A stretch of 6,326 bases of DNA from Chloroflexota bacterium (GTDB lineage: Bacteria > Chloroflexota > Anaerolineae > Anaerolineales > Villigracilaceae). A program made the translations under genes and the position numbers. Below are positions 1 through 6,097 of this stretch, one piece after another. The stretch lies in assembly GCA_021796155.1 (NCBI GenBank), contig JAJYOO010000151.1:1-6326 (forward strand). Direction: 5' to 3'. Under the pieces are notes generated by a model. The model ran no database searches. It was not told where the DNA came from and worked only from the letters and a program-made list of their open reading frames with translations. Numbering within the stretch: position 1 is the stretch's first letter; each line of letters opens with the position of its first letter.

Positions 1-480
1 ATCATTGTTCCGTTTACCAACCGGAACAACCGGCACGCGTGCTTCATCGAGAATGTAAGCAATGCCCGGCTTGGCGCGTTGCATGGCGACCGCGTGTGAG
101 CGTCCGCCTTCGGGCGCAATCAACAATCGGTAACCTGAGTGTAGCATTGCCAGAATCGTTTCAAGCAATTCGCGATCGTATTCGCCGCGATGGACCGGCA
201 CCGCGCCGAACATTTTTAGCAATTGGCCGAAACCTGGACGATTGAACATATCCGTCGCACCGATGGCTTCCAGGCTTTCAGGCCAAAATGCAAGAATCAA
301 TGGTGGATCAAAAATCGAAATGTGATTGGCGGCGACAACATAGACATCGCCGCGCGGGATATTTTCAAGTCCGCTGATTTTGACGCGCCCGCCGACCCAA
401 AAAATCGAACGCGACGCGCTGGTCAGCAGCCGGCGCTGAAATCGCAAAAGCAGCGATGGATGATATTCCCGTTTATCCAC
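1..480 (-). CDS. plsC: 1-acyl-sn-glycerol-3-phosphate acyltransferase (PlsC-type LPLAT), C-terminus outside window
   Basis: Probable membrane-associated acyltransferase that adds the second acyl chain to lysophosphatidic acid, giving phosphatidic acid. The 160 visible residues carry the ordered LPLAT blocks: NHISIFD (NHx4D, His53 and Asp58), GAVPVHRG (92-99), APEGGRS (122-128, the EGxRS-type block) and VPVVPVG (149-155). The family is usually 200-240 residues, so roughly 40-80 C-terminal residues lie beyond base 1. I chose the GTG at 480 because AGGA (490-487) sits 6 nt upstream. An in-frame ATG at 510 would add ten residues but has no Shine-Dalgarno sequence. The gene overlaps the end of cmk by 8 bp, so translational coupling is likely. 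cmk-plsC pairs are common in bacteria, often followed by ispH and rpsA, which cannot be seen here. The family is secure; acyl acceptor specificity is inferred. Confidence 0.9.
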   Translation of the reverse strand, partial: MDKREYHPSLLLRFQRRLLTSASRSIFWVGGRVKISGLENIPRGDVYVVAANHISIFDPPLILAFWPESLEAIGATDMFNRPGFGQLLKMFGAVPVHRGEYDRELLETILAMLHSGYRLLIAPEGGRSHAVAMQRAKPGIAYILDEARVPVVPVGKRNND

Positions 481-1153
481 ACAATTTCCTGGCGCACTTG
501 AAAACTTCATCGGCATTCATATGATCCGAATCAATAACCACTGCGTCGGACGCAACTCTGAGCGGCGCGACGTCCCGCGTCGAATCGATTCGGTCGCGCT
601 CCATCACTTTGGCAAGGATTTCCTTGTAATCGGCTTTTTCACCGCGCCCTTCGATCTCGTCGTGACGGCGATGTGCGCGTTCTTCAGCAGATGCATCGAG
701 ATAAATTTTCAAATCCGCTTCGGGCAAGACAACCGTGCCAATGTCGCGCCCGACCATCACGACTTTGCCGCGCTGGCCGATTCGTCGCTGCTGCTCGCTC
801 ATGGCGCGGCGCACATCGCGATAAGCCGCGACGATTGAAACGTTCGCGTCCACTTCGGGACGGCGGATTTCCCAAGTAATATCTTTGCCCTCAACGATCA
901 CGTCATAAGCGCGTCCATCGGATTTCGATGCGGGCAAGACGTCAATCGTGGTTGTTTCTGCCAAAGCGGTAACCGCCGCCTCATCCCGGATCTTGATTCC
1001 GCGTTGAAGCGCCAACCATGTAACGGCGCGATACATCACGCCGGTATCGAAAAATAAATAACCGAGTGAGTCTGCCAGCCGCCGTCCAAGCGTGGATTTG
1101 CCCGACGCCGCTGGTCCGTCAATTGCAATAATATTAGGTTGTGGTTTTTCCAT
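473..1153 (-). CDS. cmk: Cytidylate kinase (CMP/dCMP kinase)
   Basis: Cytosolic nucleoside monophosphate kinase that transfers phosphate from ATP to CMP or dCMP, feeding CTP/dCTP synthesis. At 226 residues it matches the usual bacterial length of about 225. It has the P-loop GPAASGKST (13-21), the CMP-site motif DTGVMYRA (36-43; DTGAMYRA is commoner), GRDIGT (135-140), the RRHDE lid segment (162-166) and DRIDSTRDVAPL (187-198), all Cmk hallmarks. The ATG at 1153 is preferred: it puts the P-loop about 12 residues from the N-terminus and has a weak GGCGGA 8 nt upstream. A TTG at 1177 could extend the frame by eight residues, but those do not resemble family members. The stop overlaps plsC by 8 bp. 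Upstream, a 68-bp gap with a hairpin separates it from the glycosyltransferase gene. A TATTAT (-10-like) sequence lies in the gap without a convincing -35, so its promoter is unresolved. Confidence 0.96.
   Translation of the reverse strand: MEKPQPNIIAIDGPAASGKSTLGRRLADSLGYLFFDTGVMYRAVTWLALQRGIKIRDEAAVTALAETTTIDVLPASKSDGRAYDVIVEGKDITWEIRRPEVDANVSIVAAYRDVRRAMSEQQRRIGQRGKVVMVGRDIGTVVLPEADLKIYLDASAEERAHRRHDEIEGRGEKADYKEILAKVMERDRIDSTRDVAPLRVASDAVVIDSDHMNADEVFKCARKLCG
487..490 (-). promoter_or_regulatory. Ribosome binding site that decides the plsC start
   Basis: AGGA on the minus strand lies within the last codons of cmk, 6 nt before the GTG at 480. It favours that GTG over the upstream in-frame ATG at 510, which has no comparable purine-rich sequence. 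Confidence 0.55.
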
Positions 1154-1181
1154 GAAATGAGTCCGCCGATAATACAAAGAT

Positions 1182-1210
1182 AAACGGAGACTTTTTCTTC
1201 ATCTCCGTTT
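1182..1210 (-). terminator. Possible intrinsic terminator after the glycosyltransferase gene
   Basis: A perfect 9-bp inverted repeat, aaacggaga (1182-1190) and tctccgttt (1202-1210), encloses an 11-nt loop. It begins 11 nt after the glycosyltransferase stop codon and is followed on the minus strand by an interrupted U-rich stretch (ATCTTTGTATT). Position and tail suit a terminator, but the stem has only four GC pairs, so read-through into cmk is plausible. Confidence 0.45.
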
Positions 1211-1221
1211 CTCCATTTATA

Positions 1222-2907
1222 TCACGGCTTTGGTGTTGCCGAGTCCAGGAAAAGGTCATCCCGAACCCAGACGATGATCGTCTCCGAACTTTGCGGCATC
1301 TGACGGTATGCCAGCCAGTTCATCCAGTCAATCAGTTGTGCCTGACTCCACAACGGCGTTTGCCGCCAAACGAAACTCTGGCCGCGATAACCCGCTGCCA
1401 GTTTCGGGTTGTTTTGATTGGCGGTTACAACAATCGGCGGCGAAGCGGAAGCGTCCAATGCGTCCACCACATCCAGTTTGTGTCCGCGTAAAAGCCATTG
1501 CAGCGCGGGCGAATTGATTCCGTCAATCATCACCGATTGCGAATTGATGTTCTTGTTGCTCCAATCCGACATCTGGTCAACCGTCGTCAAAAGCAAGTTT
1601 GCCGTTGGCACTGTGCTTCCCGGACTCCACAATTCGGTTGTGGGAGAAGCGCGCAATCCCGCTGCGCCAGTCATCGCGCCGAGTGAATAAATACTCAGCG
1701 CCGCGACCAATCCCCACACCGCACCAAGTTTTGCCGAACTGATAGACCATCCAACAGCCACCAGCAAAACGCTCACAACCAACAGGAAGAATGAGCCAAA
1801 TAAAAGCCATGAACGCAACGCAGTCTGGTCCGCGCCAATGGTCTGGAGCAGGGAAATAAAATCAAGCCACATGAAAACAAGGATCAGCACGCACAACGCA
1901 ACCACGCCCAAAACTTCGCGGCGTTCCTCTGGATAAATCTGCAAATTGCGCGCCAACTCCAACGCGGCCAGTGACCATAACGGAATCAACATCCATGCCA
2001 GATCGCTGACTTGACGCGCGGGATAGAACAACACAACCAGCAGAGCCACCAGCATCCATAAACTCAAACGCACCGCGCGCAGGCTTCGATAAAGCCAGCC
2101 GCGCACCAATGCGACCAATCCCAAAATCACGGCCAGCGGCTGATACGCGATCAATGAGAACAACATCGTCCCCGAAGATACGCCGGACGGTTGGACCCAG
2201 CCGCGCAGATATTCAGGCAATGACGACAGCCACGCGCTCAAACCGTTCGGAGCTATGAAAAATAATGTACCGACGACGATGATCGTGCCGAGGCCGAACC
2301 ATAACGCGTTCAACCATTCGCTTCGCGCGGGATGTTCAACGGACTCCGTTTTCAGGCCGTGTTCCATGCCCTGACGGATCAGCCACGTCAACCCCAAACC
2401 AAGCAAACCTTCCCACAACGATGAACCGGAAAGCAATGCCAAGCCAGCAAAGACTCCGGCCCAACGCGAATGTCTGTGATCCCAAAATCCCCACGCGAGG
2501 AAAACAAACGTCAGCGCGAGAATCGGACTCCCGGCCTGGCGCGATAGCGCAACCAGGCCAGGGTCGAGTGCGAGGAAAAAGGCGAGGATCAAGCTCGGCC
2601 GGGGTTTGAGGCGTTCCCGAAATAAGTATGGAACGAGAACCAGTGTGCTTCCAGTCAACGCGGGAATCAATCGCGCGAGAAAATTTGTCCCGCCGCCGTA
2701 GGCAAAAAATAAAATCGAAGTCAAAAGAACGTACGCGGGCTGAGAGCCAAGCGCGGGATGTGTCCCTTGCGCGATGCCAAGTGCTTGCAACGCCCAGCGC
2801 GCTTCGGCATCGGTCAGGGGCAGCGCGCCGAGTTTAATCAAGCGGACAGCCAGCGCAAGGATAAAAGCCAATGAATACAAAATGGGTTCGCGACGGAATG
2901 ATTTCAT
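1222..2907 (-). CDS. GT-C superfamily membrane glycosyltransferase, PMT/ArnT (GT39)-like
   Basis: 561-residue polytopic membrane protein with about 12 predicted helices (first at 8-25, last near 393-413), then a soluble C-terminal domain at about 420-561. After helix 1 the first outer loop holds LTDAEARWALQAL (31-43). Its acidic pair Asp33/Glu35 followed by Arg37 matches the place where PMT/ArnT-type GT-C enzymes keep catalytic acidic residues. These enzymes transfer sugars from polyprenyl-phosphate donors on the outer face of the membrane. The neighbour is a DUF2298/YYY protein. The known partner family is TIGR03663 (labelled Agl23-like), which shows PMT similarity, but I do not see that family's HGP tripeptide here, so assignment to it is uncertain. 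The start is well bounded: an in-frame TAA lies two codons before the ATG and the next Met is residue 181. No Shine-Dalgarno sequence is visible. Donor and acceptor are unknown. Confidence 0.8.
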   Translation of the reverse strand: MKSFRREPILYSLAFILALAVRLIKLGALPLTDAEARWALQALGIAQGTHPALGSQPAYVLLTSILFFAYGGGTNFLARLIPALTGSTLVLVPYLFRERLKPRPSLILAFFLALDPGLVALSRQAGSPILALTFVFLAWGFWDHRHSRWAGVFAGLALLSGSSLWEGLLGLGLTWLIRQGMEHGLKTESVEHPARSEWLNALWFGLGTIIVVGTLFFIAPNGLSAWLSSLPEYLRGWVQPSGVSSGTMLFSLIAYQPLAVILGLVALVRGWLYRSLRAVRLSLWMLVALLVVLFYPARQVSDLAWMLIPLWSLAALELARNLQIYPEERREVLGVVALCVLILVFMWLDFISLLQTIGADQTALRSWLLFGSFFLLVVSVLLVAVGWSISSAKLGAVWGLVAALSIYSLGAMTGAAGLRASPTTELWSPGSTVPTANLLLTTVDQMSDWSNKNINSQSVMIDGINSPALQWLLRGHKLDVVDALDASASPPIVVTANQNNPKLAAGYRGQSFVWRQTPLWSQAQLIDWMNWLAYRQMPQSSETIIVWVRDDLFLDSATPKP

Positions 2908-2914
2908 TGTTTAT

Positions 2915-2942
2915 ATTTTACTTGATGTAGTGTTTTGCTCAA
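2915..2942 (-). promoter_or_regulatory. Candidate promoter of the glycosyltransferase gene (leaderless)
   Basis: On the minus strand, TTGAGC (2942-2937) and TAAAAT (2920-2915) are separated by 16 nt and resemble sigma-70-type -35 and -10 boxes. Only seven bases (ATAAACA) lie between the -10 box and the ATG at 2907, so transcription would start at or beside the start codon. With no Shine-Dalgarno sequence present, a leaderless mRNA is the simplest reading. Confidence 0.45.
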
Positions 2943-2980
2943 GCGCCGTCCCCGGCGCAGAATTTCCCAACGAGACGGCG
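2943..2980 (-). repeat. Overlapping GC-rich inverted repeats between the two membrane-protein genes
   Basis: Two mutually exclusive hairpins can form here. One pairs gcgcc (2943-2947) with ggcgc (2954-2958). The other pairs cgccgtc (2944-2950) with gacggcg (2974-2980), 7 bp around a 23-nt loop. They lie 14 nt after the DUF2298 stop and directly abut the candidate -35 box. No U-run follows either stem, so this is not a classical terminator. It could slow polymerase, protect the upstream mRNA's 3' end, or be incidental. Confidence 0.3.
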
Positions 2981-2993
2981 GCGAAGCAATGCA

Positions 2994-5492
2994 TTATGGA
3001 ACTTCATAGATCGTCACGGCTCCCTGTTTAAAAACCTGAATAAGATTGCTTCGGAATTTTTCTTCCTGAACCGGATACGTCGAGCGTTCGAGATTACCGA
3101 TATACACATAACGAATATTATATCGTTTCAAAATCTCGAGAGCCGTTTGCCAGTTGGATGTGCTGTAGAGTAATTTTATGTCCGCTTCACGCGTGCCCTG
3201 TGGTGCGCTCGTACCGCGCCATTGAGATTCATGGTCATACCAATCCAGCACGGTGGGCAGGCCGGTATACGTGGAAATGCGTCCATAGCTTGTGTAGCCT
3301 CCGCCGACGGCTTCAGCCACCACGCCATACGGAGCAGATCGCAGCCATTCGATTCCCGCGGCTTCATCTGGGTTGGACTGCTGTATACGGGCGAAATCGT
3401 TAAGCGTCCAGCCAAGTGGCGGATTGAAATTATTTGTCTTATTTGGAATGGCCAGCGCGGGATAAGTCAAGGACACGAATAATAAAACAACGAGACCAAC
3501 GCGGAAAACCCAATCCCATGCGCCGCGCAAGTTTTGTAAAAGGACCGCTGTCCCGAACGCGGCCGCGATGCTCCATAACAACCAAGCCTGATAATAAAAC
3601 TTGAAGATGGTATTCATGCGCGTGCCAAATTGGTCACGAAGGTAAACGAATTCGGGGGCGATGACGAGGATTGAAGCCAGCGCAATAAGCAAAAAGACAA
3701 ATGTTGCAGGTGGAAAGTGGAAAGCAGAAAGCGGTTCAGAAATAGTCGGAGGTTGTTCCTCGGCGATCCGTGGCCTATTGTTTGCGGTCAAGAACGCGAC
3801 CGCCGAAATAAGAATGATTACCAGCGTCAATAATCCGCCGATGGAAATGAATCGACGCGACATCGCCGCGTTGAAGAATGCAGTGACATTAGCTACTCCC
3901 TGCGAGGCAAGATAGTTTTGAGCAAAGTCCGGATTTGTCAGAAAAGCGAACCAGCCCATTGTCCATGAGAGAGCCCAAAGCAGAATAACAAATCCAATCA
4001 CCAACACGAGCGCCAAAGTCCAATTGCCAGCTTGTTTCTGTTTGAAAATCAGATAGACGAAATATGCCAATATCGGGATGAAGAACGGAGCAAACATCAC
4101 CCACAATTGAGCGCCGCGCGTCGGGTTGATGAGATTCGGCAGAATGCCGCCCGCCTGTGATGAAAATCCAAAATAGAACGGCAGATAAAGTATGAAGGCT
4201 GATAAGCCAAGAGGAATTCCGAGGATAAACACATCTTCGAGGCGTGACCACGACCAACCGTCTTCACGTACGCGGAAGAGAATATACGCGCCCACAATCA
4301 GCGCCGCGCCGATGAGAATGTCCCATGTATTTAGAAACGCGAGTCCGCCTAACGTCAAGGCGGCAGCGAAGAATCCGATCTTGCTGATATGCAGTCGGTA
4401 GCCGAATAAGTCAATCTCGCCGCGCCAGCCGCCGAGGAAAACATTCAATGCAATGGCAACGGCCAGCAAATTAAATGGAATTGCCAGTACATGCGGATGA
4501 AGGTCGCCGAGCAAAAAAGAAAAGAACGGGAATTCATCGATGGGTGATGTATCCATGAATTTACCCGAAAGAGTGAGATCAGAAATCACGCGCGAAGAGC
4601 GCCACCACCACAAATAACGATCCGGAATCCATTGATACGGTTGCGCCGGGGGCTGATTCAGTTCCTGAATTCCGAGCCACGTCCAAAAGTTGGATGAATT
4701 GGAATTCCAAAAGATGCCGCGTGTGTGCAGGACTTCGAGAAAGCCGCCGAGGTTGCTGACGAGCAAGAGAAAAAGAGGACCAAGAAAAGAGAGACCGTAG
4801 ACGGAAGACGGTGGACGGTCAACGGTCTGTGGTCTACGGTCAGCAAGCAAAGCCAACAGGTTGTAAAGAATTCCATACGCACCAATCGCAGCCAGACCGA
4901 AGATCAATGCAGTCATCAAATTGTGCGCCACGCTGCCGATGAGACCAGTCAGCTTGGCAAGCATGGCCGTCATCACGTAGCCAAAGTAATAATAGGAAAT
5001 GGCGTAGCCGGAGAGCCATGAGTCATGCGGAGGAAATGTCGGCGAACGCAGGATGGCATTGATGAACATCAACTCCATCGGGCGTTCTGTACCGTCCAGT
5101 TCGGGATTGCCGGCGCGAAGAAAAGCAAGAAATGCAAATGCAATTAGAAATAAGACTTCAACTGTGACAACCAATCGCAAATTGGATTTCAGCCAGTTGA
5201 TGATTTCAGATTTTTGATTCTTGAATTTCGAGTTTTGGAAGAAGAAAGAAGAAAGACTTAAGCCAGCAACGATCAAAAGGGCAAAAAGGATGCCGCCGAC
5301 AGTATTGCGCGTCAAGCCAAGCGAAGTGAACAGCCAGAAGATGTAGCTCCAAATCAACAAACCGGCCACGCGTGAAAGGCTATAACCGCGGTCGGATAAT
5401 GCGGGAAAGAGAAGATAGACCAATGGAAAGGTCAATAATCCCAGCAATGTAATGATGATGTACCAAGAAAGAAATGCAAGAATGGAACTCAC
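2994..5492 (-). CDS. DUF2298 / Chlor_Arch_YYY family integral membrane protein
   Basis: 832 residues with about 16 predicted membrane helices between residues 6 and 682, then a soluble C-terminal domain (about 684-832). Family signatures recognised from memory are DGTERPMEL (133-141), PPHDSWLSGY followed by YYYFG (154-171, the YYYxG motif), DEFPFFSFLLGDLHPHV (319-335), NTWD (388-391), YLRDQFGTRMNTIFKFYYQAW (617-637, shown as landmarks Arg619, Arg625 and Lys631), and in the tail TYTGLPTVLDW (741-751) and NIRYVYIGNLER (792-803). Single-domain family members are about 700-900 residues. Biochemical function is not established; co-occurrence with a PMT-like protein suggests lipid-linked glycan work at the outer membrane face. 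The GTG start at 5492 overlaps the GNAT stop (GTGA) and has AAGGA 6 nt upstream. Three 7-base-periodic DNA tracts encode inter-helix segments at residues 79-97, 217-233 and 588-594. The frame is intact. Confidence 0.9.
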   Translation of the reverse strand: MSSILAFLSWYIIITLLGLLTFPLVYLLFPALSDRGYSLSRVAGLLIWSYIFWLFTSLGLTRNTVGGILFALLIVAGLSLSSFFFQNSKFKNQKSEIINWLKSNLRLVVTVEVLFLIAFAFLAFLRAGNPELDGTERPMELMFINAILRSPTFPPHDSWLSGYAISYYYFGYVMTAMLAKLTGLIGSVAHNLMTALIFGLAAIGAYGILYNLLALLADRRPQTVDRPPSSVYGLSFLGPLFLLLVSNLGGFLEVLHTRGIFWNSNSSNFWTWLGIQELNQPPAQPYQWIPDRYLWWWRSSRVISDLTLSGKFMDTSPIDEFPFFSFLLGDLHPHVLAIPFNLLAVAIALNVFLGGWRGEIDLFGYRLHISKIGFFAAALTLGGLAFLNTWDILIGAALIVGAYILFRVREDGWSWSRLEDVFILGIPLGLSAFILYLPFYFGFSSQAGGILPNLINPTRGAQLWVMFAPFFIPILAYFVYLIFKQKQAGNWTLALVLVIGFVILLWALSWTMGWFAFLTNPDFAQNYLASQGVANVTAFFNAAMSRRFISIGGLLTLVIILISAVAFLTANNRPRIAEEQPPTISEPLSAFHFPPATFVFLLIALASILVIAPEFVYLRDQFGTRMNTIFKFYYQAWLLWSIAAAFGTAVLLQNLRGAWDWVFRVGLVVLLFVSLTYPALAIPNKTNNFNPPLGWTLNDFARIQQSNPDEAAGIEWLRSAPYGVVAEAVGGGYTSYGRISTYTGLPTVLDWYDHESQWRGTSAPQGTREADIKLLYSTSNWQTALEILKRYNIRYVYIGNLERSTYPVQEEKFRSNLIQVFKQGAVTIYEVP
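3711..3731. repeat. Heptanucleotide tandem repeat, tract 3 (inside DUF2298 gene)
   Basis: Three consecutive 7-base units, tggaaag, tggaaag and cagaaag, lie in the coding sequence (residues 588-594). They fall at the end of a Pro/Glu-rich hydrophilic loop (about 571-594) just before the helix at 595. Twenty-one bases equals seven codons, so the tract is frame-neutral. Confidence 0.6.
4793..4844. repeat. Heptanucleotide tandem repeat, tract 2, with inverted ends (inside DUF2298 gene)
   Basis: Seven degenerate 7-base units run from 4796: cgtagac, ggaagac, ggtggac, ggtcaac, ggtctgt, ggtctac, ggtcagc (consensus GGTCNAC). The ends also form a perfect 10-bp inverted repeat, gaccgtagac (4793-4802) and gtctacggtc (4832-4841). 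The tract encodes an Arg/Pro-rich hydrophilic segment, residues 217-233, between two helices. It looks like a repeat inserted into and tolerated by the gene. Confidence 0.75.
5202..5257. repeat. Heptanucleotide-periodic tract 1 (inside DUF2298 gene)
   Basis: Eight consecutive 7-base units each begin with G: gatttca, gattttt, gattctt, gaatttc, gagtttt, ggaagaa, gaaagaa, gaaagac. The first five share a GATTTTT-like consensus and the last three a GAAAGAA-like one. The tract encodes residues 79-97, the end of helix 3 and a Lys/Asn/Gln-rich loop before the helix at about 105. It is AT-rich compared with flanking DNA. Confidence 0.6.
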
Positions 5493-6097
5493 GTTAATTC
5501 CTTGACCATGCGATGGTAACCGCTTTCGCCGTCGAGTTTGCCGCTAAAGATAATCTTATAACCAAACTGTTGATAAAGCCGGATCGCGCCATCATTATGT
5601 TGATCCACGATAAGCGAACATTTCTTTAAACTAGATTTTCGAGCTTGTTCTTCTGCAAACGTCAAAAGACGCGCACCATAACCCTTTCTCTGAAAATCAG
5701 ACAGCACGCCAACATTGCTGATGTAATACTCGCCGCGTTCCGCTTCATGGATGTTCAGCATGAGCGACATTCTTTTTGTAAAACGAATCATGGCACGAAA
5801 GTCAAGAATGGAAAGTAAATTACGGCCTGTGATCAAATCCAGCATTGTCATCTTTGAAGCGGGATACGAAACCAACAACCCGACAGCGGCATCATCTGCC
5901 GCAAGGATTGTCCCAACCTGATAGCTAAATCGTCCGCCTTTGTAAGTAAACAAAGTCGCAAGAAGTTTTTCGGAAGTCCATCCCGATTCGATATCGGAAA
6001 ACAAATTAGCCGATGCGCCCATCGTTAAGCGGATCAATGACGCGGCAACTGTCGCGTCATCTGGCCGCGCCGGGCGAATCGAGATCTGCGAATTCAT
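5489..6097 (-). CDS. GNAT family N-acetyltransferase
   Basis: 202-residue, probably cytosolic enzyme transferring an acetyl group from acetyl-CoA to an amine of an unidentified acceptor. GNAT motif A is clear: a beta strand YYISNVGVL (124-132), then the pyrophosphate-binding loop QRKGYGARL (136-144; pattern Q/RxxGxG/A). Motif B follows with LIVDQHNDGAIRLYQQFGY (162-180), in which Asn168 and the LYxxFGY end are typical. The N-terminal IRPARPDD (7-14) is the usual GNAT first strand. Residues about 85-122 form an insert-like region lacking recognisable features. The ATG at 6097 overlaps the DUF952 stop (ATGA) and has no Shine-Dalgarno sequence of its own, implying reinitiation after DUF952. Its stop overlaps the DUF2298 start. 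Linkage to a membrane glycan gene makes a sugar amine or lipid-linked intermediate a possible substrate, but small molecules or protein N-termini are equally possible. Confidence 0.92.
   Translation of the reverse strand: MNSQISIRPARPDDATVAASLIRLTMGASANLFSDIESGWTSEKLLATLFTYKGGRFSYQVGTILAADDAAVGLLVSYPASKMTMLDLITGRNLLSILDFRAMIRFTKRMSLMLNIHEAERGEYYISNVGVLSDFQRKGYGARLLTFAEEQARKSSLKKCSLIVDQHNDGAIRLYQQFGYKIIFSGKLDGESGYHRMVKELT
5499..5503 (-). promoter_or_regulatory. Ribosome binding site for the DUF2298 gene
   Basis: AAGGA on the minus strand sits in the last codons of the GNAT gene, 6 nt before the GTG at 5492. It supports this GTG, which shares bases with the GNAT stop codon, as the true start. 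Confidence 0.65.

Noticed and set aside
223..838. Plus-strand open frames of 92 and 105 codons (223-501 and 521-838)
   Set aside because: They lie antisense to plsC and cmk, whose full motif sets are on the minus strand. The translated products resemble no family I know.
684..879. Small frames inside cmk (684-875 minus and 673-879 plus)
   Set aside because: Both fall within the Cmk catalytic region in other frames, have Arg-rich composition typical of off-frame GC-rich sequence, and lack ribosome binding sites.
473..1177. Extended cmk start at the TTG at 1177
   Set aside because: The eight extra residues are unlike Cmk N-termini, and the internal ATG at 1153 gives the standard length and P-loop position.
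2943..2980. Intrinsic terminator after the DUF2298 gene
   Set aside because: GC-rich stems are present but no U-run follows; kept only as an inverted repeat.
3889..4297. Minus-strand frames of 122 and 66 codons within the DUF2298 gene
   Set aside because: They are out of frame with a gene that carries family motifs throughout, so they are shadows of it.
4793..4844. CRISPR-like array
   Set aside because: Units are 7 bases with no spacers and lie inside a continuous coding sequence; no cas genes are present.
4658..5021. Overlapping small frames on both strands around the GGTCNAC array
   Set aside because: They stay open partly because of the repeat composition; the repeated residues reflect the DNA repeat and not a separate protein.
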